Shown here: positions 34,730-41,927 of the stretch, one piece after another | Numbering within the stretch: the first letter of the stretch is position 1 | Layout of the letters: each line of letters starts with the position of its first letter | Origin: Streptomyces nojiriensis | Lineage (GTDB): Bacteria > Actinomycetota > Actinomycetes > Streptomycetales > Streptomycetaceae | DNA length: 64,000 bases | Direction of reading: 5' to 3' | NCBI RefSeq assembly: GCF_017639205.1 | Contig: NZ_CP071139.1 | Location: 6,323,501 to 6,387,500, forward strand | The notes under the pieces: model-generated | Seen by the model: the letters and a program-made list of their open reading frames with translations, nothing else | The model's database searches: none | Told to the model about the DNA's origin: nothing | Made by a program: the position numbers and the translations under genes

Positions 34730-35106
34730 GACTGCCGGGCACCCAGCACCGCCGGCATGTTCCCCTCCAGGCAGTGGATGAGCGCCAGCAGCCGGTCCGC
34801 GACCTCGACGCCGAGCGGGGTCAGTTCGTAGTCGACGCGCGGCGGATTGGTGGGCTGGGCCTCCCGGTGCACGATGCCGTCGCGCTCCAGCGCGTGCAGG
34901 GTCTGGGAGAGCATCTTCTCGCTCACGCCCTCCACCCGGCGGCGCAGCTCGTTGAAGCGGCACGGGCCTTCGCGCAGAGCGCCCACGGTGAGGCTGCCCC
35001 AGCGGCCGGTGACGTGTTCGAGGGTTTCCCGGGACGGGCAGGCGCGCGCGAAGACGTCGAACGGTTGTTCTGTCTCGACGGCTTCGGTACAGGCGGGGGT
35101 CTCCAT
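34702..35106 (-). CDS. HxlR-family transcriptional regulator
   Basis: A 134-residue winged-helix regulator. The HxlR pattern begins near residue 35 (GRWGSLTVGALREGPCRFNE) and continues with VSEKMLSQTLHALERDGIVHR and YELTPLGVEVADRL. Two early cysteines (Cys6, Cys23) and one in CRFNE could make it redox-responsive, as in YodB/HypR types. It diverges from a flavodoxin-like oxidoreductase that it probably represses through the inverted repeat at 35132-35163. Its 3' end overlaps mutM by 28 bases tail to tail. Confidence 0.93.
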   Translation of the reverse strand: METPACTEAVETEQPFDVFARACPSRETLEHVTGRWGSLTVGALREGPCRFNELRRRVEGVSEKMLSQTLHALERDGIVHREAQPTNPPRVDYELTPLGVEVADRLLALIHCLEGNMPAVLGARQSYDATRGGR

Positions 35107-35131
35107 GAAGACAGCGTACTCCCCGGCAGCG

Positions 35132-35163
35132 CTAACTCAGGGGTTGCGCTTTCTAAAAGTTAG
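35132..35163. promoter_or_regulatory. Candidate HxlR operator between divergent genes
   Basis: The inverted repeat CTAACT...AGTTAG has arms at 35132-35137 and 35158-35163, two helical turns apart, in an AT-rich stretch. TTGCGC at 35144-35149 could be a -35 for the oxidoreductase gene. A repressor here would cover both promoters. Confidence 0.45.
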
Positions 35164-35232
35164 TGATTCTCTTTCTCTCGTCGCACCACGTCCTGTGCCG
35201 CGACGAGAGTTTTCCCGAGGGAGAGATCAGCC

Positions 35233-35844
35233 TTGTCCGCAATCACGCACACCCCCGTCGTCTCGATCGCCTACCACTCCGGCTACGGCCACACCGCCGT
35301 CGTCGCCGAGGCGGTCCGCAGCGGCGCCGTGGAAGCCGGGGCGACCGTTCACCTGATCAAGGTCGACGAGATCGACGACGCCCAGTGGGAGCTGCTCGAC
35401 GCCTCCGACGCGATCGTCTTCGGGTCCCCGACGTACATGGGCACCGCCTCCGGCGCCTTCCACGTCTTCGCCGAGGCCTCCTCGAAGCGCTGGTTCGGCG
35501 ACACCTGGCAGGACAAGGTCGCGGCCGGCTTCACGAACTCCGCGTCCAAGAGCGGTGACAAGCTGCACACCCTGCAGTTCTTCCAGATCCTGGCCGCCCA
35601 GCACGGCATGAGCTGGGTCAACCTGGGCCTGAAGCCGGGCTGGAACTCCAGCACGGCCTCCGAGAACGACCTGAACCGGCTCGGCTTCTTCTCCGGCGCC
35701 GCCGCGCAGACCAACTCCGACGAGGGTGCCGACGCGGTCCACAAGGCCGACATCGCGACCGCCGAGCACCTGGGCCGCCGGGTCGCCGAGCAGACCCGCA
35801 TCGTCATCGCGGGCCGCGCGGCCCTGGCCGCCGCCGCGGTCTGA
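35233..35844 (+). CDS. Flavodoxin-like NAD(P)H-dependent oxidoreductase (WrbA-like)
   Basis: A 203-residue flavodoxin-fold protein. The FMN phosphate loop is AYHSGYGHTAVVAEAV near residues 13-28, and the second FMN-binding stretch is FGSPTYMGTASGAF near 63-76. NAD(P)H:quinone oxidoreductases of this type reduce quinones by two electrons and protect from electrophiles. TTG 35233 follows GGGAG. The divergent HxlR-type regulator suggests induction by quinone or thiol stress; this is inferred from the arrangement, not shown. Confidence 0.92.
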   Translation: MSAITHTPVVSIAYHSGYGHTAVVAEAVRSGAVEAGATVHLIKVDEIDDAQWELLDASDAIVFGSPTYMGTASGAFHVFAEASSKRWFGDTWQDKVAAGFTNSASKSGDKLHTLQFFQILAAQHGMSWVNLGLKPGWNSSTASENDLNRLGFFSGAAAQTNSDEGADAVHKADIATAEHLGRRVAEQTRIVIAGRAALAAAAV

Positions 35845-35858
35845 GCCCTCGCGGGCTC
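35843..35858. terminator. Small hairpin between convergent oxidoreductase and CAP genes
   Basis: GAGCCC-TCGC-GGGCTC, a 6-bp stem and the only structure in the 17-base gap. It overlaps the stop codon of the oxidoreductase and is a weak terminator candidate. Confidence 0.45.
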
Positions 35859-35861
35859 GGC

Positions 35862-36824
35862 TCAGAAACCGAAGTCCTGGGTCCACCAGGGGCCGCCGGC
35901 CGCGACGTGGACACCGACGCCCAGGGTGCGGAACTCACAGTTGAGGATGTTCGCCTTGTGGTCCGGGCTGTTCATCCAGGCCTTCATCACGGCCTCGGCG
36001 TCACCCTGGCCACGGGCTATGTTCTCGCCGCCGAGGCCGGCGATGCCGGCCTTGGTGGCGCGGTCCCAGGGGGTGTTGCCCTCGGGGTCCTCGTGGCTGA
36101 AGAAGCCACGGGTGGCCATGTCCAGGCTGAAGGCCCCGGCCAGCGCCGCGAGCGGCGGATTGGCCCGGACCGGGCCGCACCCGGCCAGCGCGCGCTCCTG
36201 GTTCACCAGTTCGACGACGGCGGACTCCTCCGCGGAGTGGCTGTCCAGGGCCGGGCGGGGCTCGGGGGTGGCCGACTTCGAGGGCGCCGGGGCCGGGGCC
36301 TGGCTCGTGGCGGGTGCCGGGGCCGTCGGCGCGGCGGGCAAGACCGGAGCCGCCGGGGCGGTGCGCGGGGCCTTGGTGGACGGGGCCGGAGTCGCCGACC
36401 GGGAGGGGGAGTCGCTCGGCGCGGCGGACGGCGAGGCGGACGGCGAGGGCGAGGCGCTCGGGGAACCGCTCGGCGCGGGGCTCGCGGAAGCGGACGCCGG
36501 CGGGGAGGCCGGGGCCGACGGCTTCGGGGAGGCGGTGCCCGCGCCGGTGCCGGAGGAGGCGCGGCCGGACAGGTTCGCGAGGCCGTTCTGCTGCGGCAGG
36601 GCCGTGTCGGGGCCGGTCGAGGCCTTGGCCCTGGCTTCCGGAGTGGGGGCATCCGTACCGCTGACACCCACATAGGGGAAGGAGCCGCCGACCGGCACCA
36701 TGCCGGTGGTGACGGCCGCGGTGCCGAGGGCGACGGCCACCGAGACGCCCAGCAGGCCGGTGCGCAGGGCGGTGCCGCGCTTGACGCCGCTGTGCGGCGC
36801 GGCGGGGAGTCGGTGACGGCCCAT
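35862..36824 (-). CDS. Secreted CAP-domain protein with long Ala/Pro/Ser linker
   Basis: A 320-residue exported protein. A basic N-terminus and a hydrophobic segment (TGLLGVSVAVALGTAAVTTG, near residues 22-41) form a signal peptide or anchor. About 130 residues of Ala, Pro and Ser follow, probably a wall-spanning or glycosylated linker. The last 120 residues are a CAP/SCP domain starting ESAVVELVNQERALAGCGPV and containing FSHEDPEGNTPWDRA, GGENIARGQGDAEAVMKAWM and WWTQDFG. The role is unknown; bacterial CAP proteins are secreted and stable. ATG 36824 has GGAAGG upstream; ATG 36857 would add 11 residues. Confidence 0.92.
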   Translation of the reverse strand: MGRHRLPAAPHSGVKRGTALRTGLLGVSVAVALGTAAVTTGMVPVGGSFPYVGVSGTDAPTPEARAKASTGPDTALPQQNGLANLSGRASSGTGAGTASPKPSAPASPPASASASPAPSGSPSASPSPSASPSAAPSDSPSRSATPAPSTKAPRTAPAAPVLPAAPTAPAPATSQAPAPAPSKSATPEPRPALDSHSAEESAVVELVNQERALAGCGPVRANPPLAALAGAFSLDMATRGFFSHEDPEGNTPWDRATKAGIAGLGGENIARGQGDAEAVMKAWMNSPDHKANILNCEFRTLGVGVHVAAGGPWWTQDFGF

Positions 36825-36959
36825 CGGAGCGTGCCTTCCTTGCCGGGTCAAGATCATCCCTTACCCACCCAAATGGGTGAGTTCATTGCTGCGCGACTGT
36901 ACGCCATGGGGCCTGGGGGCGATGTGTCCCGAAAGTGCCGGCCCGGTTAGCGTTCACGC

Positions 36960-37241
36960 ATGAATGAAGATGTCCGTCTGACCGCCTGGGTGCGCGGCCG
37001 TGTGCAGGGAGTGGGCTTCCGCTGGTTCACCAGGGAGAACGCCCTGGAGATCGGCGGGGTCGTCGGCTTCGCGCTCAACCTCGACGACGGGCGAGTGCAG
37101 GTGGTCGCCGAAGGTCAACGTGAGAATTGCCACCGGCTGCTCGACTGGTTGCGCTCCTCCGACACGCCCGGCCGGGTGGACGGAGTGACAGAGATCTGGG
37201 GCACACCGCGCGGTGGCTACGACGGATTCGGGATGCGGTGA
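36960..37241 (+). CDS. acyP: Acylphosphatase
   Basis: A 93-residue ferredoxin-like enzyme hydrolysing acyl phosphates. The catalytic arginine is Arg21 in GRVQGVGFRWF and the asparagine is Asn40 in VGFALNLDDG. Length is standard. It has no ribosome site. TAGCGT at 36948-36953 stands six bases before ATG 36960, so a leaderless transcript is likely. In many actinomycetes acylphosphatase lies just upstream of smc, as here. Confidence 0.95.
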   Translation: MNEDVRLTAWVRGRVQGVGFRWFTRENALEIGGVVGFALNLDDGRVQVVAEGQRENCHRLLDWLRSSDTPGRVDGVTEIWGTPRGGYDGFGMR

Positions 37242-37589
37242 CCGATCGACTGATCATGCACTCATCACATCTCGGATCGTCCGCACATGGTCGGAACTGC
37301 GCATTCGTCGTCGACGCGTTGCCGACGGGCGTGATCCGTGGAACGCTCGAAGATGAGGATGATCTCCACACCCCTTGCGGGGACCGGGGCGCCCGCCGAT
37401 ACGGGGCGTGATCGTGTTGACCGTCAAACTTTTTGGTGAGACGCTGGAAGCCCCGCGCACCTGAGCTGTTTGGCAGTGTTGGCAGTAGCAAGCGCAGTGA
37501 CTGTCAGTCGCTGTCGGACATCCGCGGGTGCGATTCCCTCACGACCCACACCGCTTCGGTCGGTCACTCAGTGTGGAGGACCATCCATC
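37242..37589 (+). promoter_or_regulatory. 348-base non-coding leader upstream of the 72-residue protein
   Basis: No convincing gene. A 57-codon open frame from GTG 37238 has a visibly lower proportion of G or C at third positions (39 of 57) than neighbouring genes. The stretch holds a TTGACC at 37417, a tandem direct repeat TTGGCAGT (37470-37477 and 37479-37486) and an inverted repeat AGTGACTG-T-CAGTCGCT (37496-37512). It looks like a regulatory leader. Confidence 0.4.
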
Positions 37590-37808
37590 ATGGCAAAGGC
37601 GCTTCTCGGTTACGTCGGCGGTTCCGACCCGCGACTCCTCGCCGAGATGCGACGGCTTCAGCAGCGCGTCCAGGACCTCGAGTCCGAGCTCGTACGGATT
37701 CAGTCCGAAAATGACGCGCTGAACGCGGCCGCCGCTCAGCACGACGGAGACTCGCTGCTCGGCAGCATCGACATCGACGTACCCCAGGCGGAGCCTGCGC
37801 TCACCTGA
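37590..37808 (+). CDS. Small coiled-coil protein upstream of smc
   Basis: A 72-residue conserved-looking small protein with no named domain. It opens MAKALLGYVGGSDPRLLAEM. A leucine/heptad coiled coil follows (RRLQQRVQDLESELVRIQ, about residues 21-40), then an acidic tail with DGDSLLGSIDIDVPQAEP. A clear GGAGG lies about eight bases before ATG 37590. It is soluble, probably dimeric, and separated from smc by a terminator, so its link to SMC is positional only. Confidence 0.88.
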   Translation: MAKALLGYVGGSDPRLLAEMRRLQQRVQDLESELVRIQSENDALNAAAAQHDGDSLLGSIDIDVPQAEPALT

Positions 37809-37852
37809 CCCGTGCTTCACTCGTCGCTCGACTCCAGCCCCGCATGATCTGC

Positions 37853-37883
37853 AAGGGACGCTCCGGCGTCCCTTCTTTCTTTC
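37853..37883 (+). terminator. Intrinsic terminator before smc
   Basis: A 9-bp stem (AAGGGACGC/GCGTCCCTT) with a TCCG loop, followed by CTTTCTTTCC, one of the few T-rich tails in the window. It ends the small coiled-coil gene's transcript. Confidence 0.85.
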
Positions 37884-38024
37884 CGTCCCCGCTTCCCCCG
37901 TCCTCTTCCCCCGACCGCCGCGCCACGGACCACAGGGCCAGGTGGGGGGCCTGATCCTATTGGCGTCAGTTGTGCCCAGCACTTTCATGGGTGAAACCGA
38001 ACGCGAAAGGTAGAGTCCGGCGGC

Positions 38025-41000
38025 GTGCACCTCAAGTCCCTGACCCTGCGTGGCTTCAAATCCTTCGCGTCCGCCACCACCCTGCGCTTCGAGCCCGGAA
38101 TCACCTGTGTCGTGGGCCCGAACGGCTCCGGCAAGTCCAATGTGGTGGACGCGCTGTCGTGGGTCATGGGCGAACAGGGGGCCAAGTCCCTGCGCGGCGG
38201 GAAGATGGAAGACGTCATCTTCGCCGGGACCACCGGGCGTCCGCCGCTCGGACGGGCGGAGGTGTCCCTGACGATCGACAACTCCGACGGCGCGCTGCCC
38301 ATCGACTACGCCGAAGTCACCATCACCCGCATCATGTTCCGCGGCGGCAGCAGCGAGTACCAGATCAACGGTGACACCTGCCGCCTGCTCGACATCCAGG
38401 AACTGCTCTCCGACTCCGGCATCGGCCGCGAGATGCACGTCATCGTCGGACAGGGCCAGCTGGACTCCGTACTGCACGCCGATCCCATGGGCCGCCGCGC
38501 CTTCATCGAGGAGGCGGCCGGCGTACTCAAGCACCGCAAGCGCAAGGAGAAGGCGCTGCGGAAGCTGGACGCGATGCAGGCCAATCTCGCGCGCGTCCAG
38601 GACCTGGGCGACGAGCTGCGGCGCCAGCTCAAGCCCCTGGGACGGCAGGCGGCGGTCGCCCGGCGGGCGGCCGTGATCCAGGCGGACCTGCGCGACGCGC
38701 GGCTGCGGCTGCTCGCCGACGACCTGGTCGTACTGCGGCGCGCCCTCGACGCGGAGATCGCGGACGAGGCGGCCCTCAAAGAGCGCAAGGAGGCCGCCGA
38801 GGCCCAGCTCGCGGGCGCCGTGCGGCGCGAGGCCGAGCTGGAGGAGGCGGTACGGGAGCTCGCACCGCGGCTGCAGCGGGCGCAGCAGACCTGGTACGAG
38901 CTGTCGCAGCTCGCCGAACGCGTCCGGGGCACCGCCTCCTTGGCGGACGCGCGGGTCAAGAGCGCCTCGGCTCCGGCCGAGGAGGAGCGGCGCGGCCGCG
39001 ATCCCGAGGACATGGAGCGGGAGGCCGCGCGGATCCGCGAGCAGGAGGCGGAACTGACGGCGGCTCTGGAGGCGGCCTCGCGGGCGCTGGAGGACACGGC
39101 CGAGCACCGGGCGGAGCTGGAGCGGGCGCTGGCCGAGGAGGAACGCCGGCTGCGGGACGCCGCGCGGGCCATCGCCGACCGGCGCGAGGGACTGGCCCGG
39201 CTGACCGGGCGGCTCGGCGCGGCCCGCTCCCGCGCGGGAGCGGCGCAGGCCGAGATCGACCGGCTCGTCGCGGCGCGGGACGCGGCGCAGTCCCGGGCCG
39301 CCGCCGCGCAGGAGGAGTACGAGGCGCTGGCCGAGGAGGTCGGCGGGCTCGACGATCCGTCGGCCGACACGGACCACGAGAGCGCGCGGGAAAGGCTGGC
39401 GCGGGCGGAGGCGGAACTGTCCGCGGCCCGGGAGGACCTGTCCGGGGCGGAGCGCTCGCGGGCGGCCGTCTCGGCGCGCCGGGACGCGCTGGCGCTGGGG
39501 CTGCGCCGCAAGGACGGTACGGGCGCACTGCTCGCGGCGCGGGAGCGGCTGGCGGGGCTGCTGGGACCGGCGGCGCAGCGGCTGTCGGTGACCCCGGGCT
39601 ACGAGGCCGCCGTGGCCGCCGCTCTGGGCTCGGCCGCGGACGCGCTGGCGGTGGCCTCCCCGGGGGCGGCGGCCGAGGCGATCCGCCACCTCCGTGAGGC
39701 GGACGCGGGCCGCGCCACCCTGCTGATCGCCCCCGCGGTTCCCGCCCTCCCGGGCCAGGCCTCGGCCGGCCCCGGGGCCGTGGCCGGGGGAGCGGCTGCC
39801 GGGGGAGCCGTCCCCCACCCGGCCGCCTCCCGGGACGGAGATCTGCCCGCCCCCGTACCCGCACCGCACCTGCCGGCGAGCGTGGGGACGTCCGCCGCGG
39901 CGCCGGCTCCGGAGCCGCTCGCGGGCGGCGGACCGGCGGGCACACCCCTACCGGCCGCCGGGCTGGTCGGCGGGGACACGGAGGTGCGGCGGGCCGTGGA
40001 ATGGGTGCTGCGGGACCACGTCGTGGTCGGCACCCTCGACGAGGCCGAGGCACTGGTCGCCGAGCGGCCCGACGCGGTGGCCGTGACCCTCGACGGCGAT
40101 GTGCTCGGGGCCCACCTCGCGCACGGCGGCTCCGCCGGGGCGCCCAGCCTGATCGAGGTGCAGGCGGCCGTCGACGAGGCGGCGGGCGAGCTGGCCCGGC
40201 TGGGCGTGCGGTGCGAGGAGCTCGCCGAGGCCCGGGCGGCCGCCCAGACCCGGCGCCAGGACGCGGCCGCCCTGGTCGAGGAGCTCGCCGAGCGGCGGCG
40301 TGCCGCGGAAGCGGCCCGGGCCGGGGTCGCCCAGCAGCTCGGGCGGCTCGCCGGGCAGGCGAAGGGCGCCGCGGGCGAGGCCGAACGCAGCGCCGCAGCC
40401 GCGGCCAGGGCCCAGGACGCCCTGGAGCAGGCGCTGGCCGAGGTCGAGGAGTGCGCGGAGCGGCTCGCGACCGCCGAGGAGATGCCGGTGGACGAGGAGC
40501 CGGACGGCTCCCGGCGGGACCGGCTCGCGGCCGACGGGGCCAACGCCCGGCAGACCGAGATGGAGGCCCGGCTGCAGCTGCGGACCCTCGAGGAGCGGGT
40601 CAAGGGGCTGGCCGGACGGGCGGATTCGCTCGACCGCGCGGCCCGGGCGGAACGCGAGGCCCGCACCCGCGCCGAGCGGCGCCGGGCCCGGCTGCGCCAC
40701 GAGGCGGAGGTGGCCCGGGCGGTGGCCGACGGGTCCCGGCAGCTCCTCGCGCACGTGGAGGTGTCGCTCGGCAGGGCCGACGAGGAGCGGGTGGCGGCCG
40801 AACGGGCGAAAGGCCTGCGCGAGCGGGAGCTCGGCGAGGCGCGCAACCGCGGCCGGGAGCTGAAGGGGGAGCTGGACAAGCTCACCGACTCGGTCCACCG
40901 CGGCGAGGTGCTCGGGGCCGAGCAGCGGCTGCGCATCGAGGCGCTGGAGGCCAAGTCGCTGGAGGAGTTCGGCATGGCGGCGGCCGGGCTGGTCGCCGAG

Positions 41001-41744
41001 TACGGCCCTGACCAGCCGGTCCCCCCGTCCCCGGCCGCCGAGGGCGAGGTGCTGCCGGAGGACCCGCAGGACCCGCGCAACCGGCCTGGCCCCTTCGTCC
41101 GGGCCCAGCAGGAGAAACGGCTCAAGGCCGCCGAGCGTGCCTACCAGCAGCTCGGCAAGGTCAACCCGCTCGCGCTGGAGGAGTTCGCCGCGCTGGAGGA
41201 GCGCCACCAGTTCCTCAGCGAGCAGCTGGAGGATCTCCGTAAGACGAGAGCCGACCTCCTTCAAGTCGTGAAGGAGGTCGACCAGCGGGTCGAGCAGGTC
41301 TTCACCGAGGCCTACCGCGATACGGCCCGGGAGTTCGAGGGGGTGTTCTCGCGCCTGTTCCCCGGCGGCGAGGGCCGCCTGATCCTCACCGACCCCGACA
41401 ACATGCTGACCACCGGCATCGACGTGGAGGCCCGCCCGCCGGGCAAGAAGGTCAAGCGGCTGTCGCTGCTCTCCGGCGGCGAGCGCTCGCTGACCGCCGT
41501 GGCACTGCTGGTGTCCATCTTCAAGGCGCGCCCCAGCCCGTTCTACGTGATGGACGAGGTCGAGGCCGCGCTCGACGACACCAATCTGCAGCGGCTGATC
41601 CGGATCATGGAGGAGCTCCAGGAGAGCTCGCAGCTGATCGTCATCACGCACCAGAAGCGGACGATGGAGGTCGCGGACGCGCTCTACGGCGTCTCGATGC
41701 AGGGCGACGGTGTCTCCAAGGTCATCAGCCAGCGGCTCCGCTGA
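38025..41744 (+). CDS. smc: Chromosome segregation protein SMC
   Basis: A 1239-residue condensin ATPase. Walker A is GPNGSGKSN near residues 31-39. Two long coiled coils flank a hinge at about 505-690. The signature LSGGERSLTA is near 1148-1157 and Walker B FYVMDEVEAALDD near 1171-1183. It partners ScpA/B for chromosome compaction and segregation. The hinge contains an unusual Ala/Pro/Gly-rich insertion at about 570-644. GTG 38025 has no ribosome site; TAGAGT at 38011-38016 lies eight bases upstream, suggesting a leaderless message, with the inverted repeat TTTCA-TGGG-TGAAA at 37983-37996. Confidence 0.97.
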   Translation: MHLKSLTLRGFKSFASATTLRFEPGITCVVGPNGSGKSNVVDALSWVMGEQGAKSLRGGKMEDVIFAGTTGRPPLGRAEVSLTIDNSDGALPIDYAEVTITRIMFRGGSSEYQINGDTCRLLDIQELLSDSGIGREMHVIVGQGQLDSVLHADPMGRRAFIEEAAGVLKHRKRKEKALRKLDAMQANLARVQDLGDELRRQLKPLGRQAAVARRAAVIQADLRDARLRLLADDLVVLRRALDAEIADEAALKERKEAAEAQLAGAVRREAELEEAVRELAPRLQRAQQTWYELSQLAERVRGTASLADARVKSASAPAEEERRGRDPEDMEREAARIREQEAELTAALEAASRALEDTAEHRAELERALAEEERRLRDAARAIADRREGLARLTGRLGAARSRAGAAQAEIDRLVAARDAAQSRAAAAQEEYEALAEEVGGLDDPSADTDHESARERLARAEAELSAAREDLSGAERSRAAVSARRDALALGLRRKDGTGALLAARERLAGLLGPAAQRLSVTPGYEAAVAAALGSAADALAVASPGAAAEAIRHLREADAGRATLLIAPAVPALPGQASAGPGAVAGGAAAGGAVPHPAASRDGDLPAPVPAPHLPASVGTSAAAPAPEPLAGGGPAGTPLPAAGLVGGDTEVRRAVEWVLRDHVVVGTLDEAEALVAERPDAVAVTLDGDVLGAHLAHGGSAGAPSLIEVQAAVDEAAGELARLGVRCEELAEARAAAQTRRQDAAALVEELAERRRAAEAARAGVAQQLGRLAGQAKGAAGEAERSAAAAARAQDALEQALAEVEECAERLATAEEMPVDEEPDGSRRDRLAADGANARQTEMEARLQLRTLEERVKGLAGRADSLDRAARAEREARTRAERRRARLRHEAEVARAVADGSRQLLAHVEVSLGRADEERVAAERAKGLRERELGEARNRGRELKGELDKLTDSVHRGEVLGAEQRLRIEALEAKSLEEFGMAAAGLVAEYGPDQPVPPSPAAEGEVLPEDPQDPRNRPGPFVRAQQEKRLKAAERAYQQLGKVNPLALEEFAALEERHQFLSEQLEDLRKTRADLLQVVKEVDQRVEQVFTEAYRDTAREFEGVFSRLFPGGEGRLILTDPDNMLTTGIDVEARPPGKKVKRLSLLSGGERSLTAVALLVSIFKARPSPFYVMDEVEAALDDTNLQRLIRIMEELQESSQLIVITHQKRTMEVADALYGVSMQGDGVSKVISQRLR

Positions 41745-41754
41745 CACCCCTAGA

Positions 41755-41840
41755 TTCAAGAAGTGAATTCAATGTCGGCAATCTTCCGGACACGTGAACT
41801 TCAAGCCAAGTATTGACTTCAGAAGCTGAACGCATAGGCT
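41755..41840 (+). promoter_or_regulatory. glcP promoter with operator-like TTCA/TGAA repeats
   Basis: TTGACT (41813-41818) and TAGGCT (41835-41840) with a 16-base spacer form a promoter. Two copies of TTCA-N5-TGAA occur, at 41755-41767 and at 41818-41830 (in the spacer). The centres are 63 bases apart, six helical turns. A third related site, TGAA-C-TTCA, is at 41795-41803. This fits a looping repressor of sugar uptake. Confidence 0.6.
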
Positions 41841-41927
41841 CGCTCCGCTGTCCCCCGCCTTCGAGTGGTGCCCGATCTTGAACTGTGCGCCACTGTGAGG
41901 ACGGACAAAACCCCCACGGAGCACACC

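Noticed and set aside
37238..37411. A 57-codon frame starting within the acyP stop
   Set aside because: Third-position GC is clearly lower than in neighbouring genes, there is no ribosome site and no recognised motif. Kept as part of a non-coding leader.
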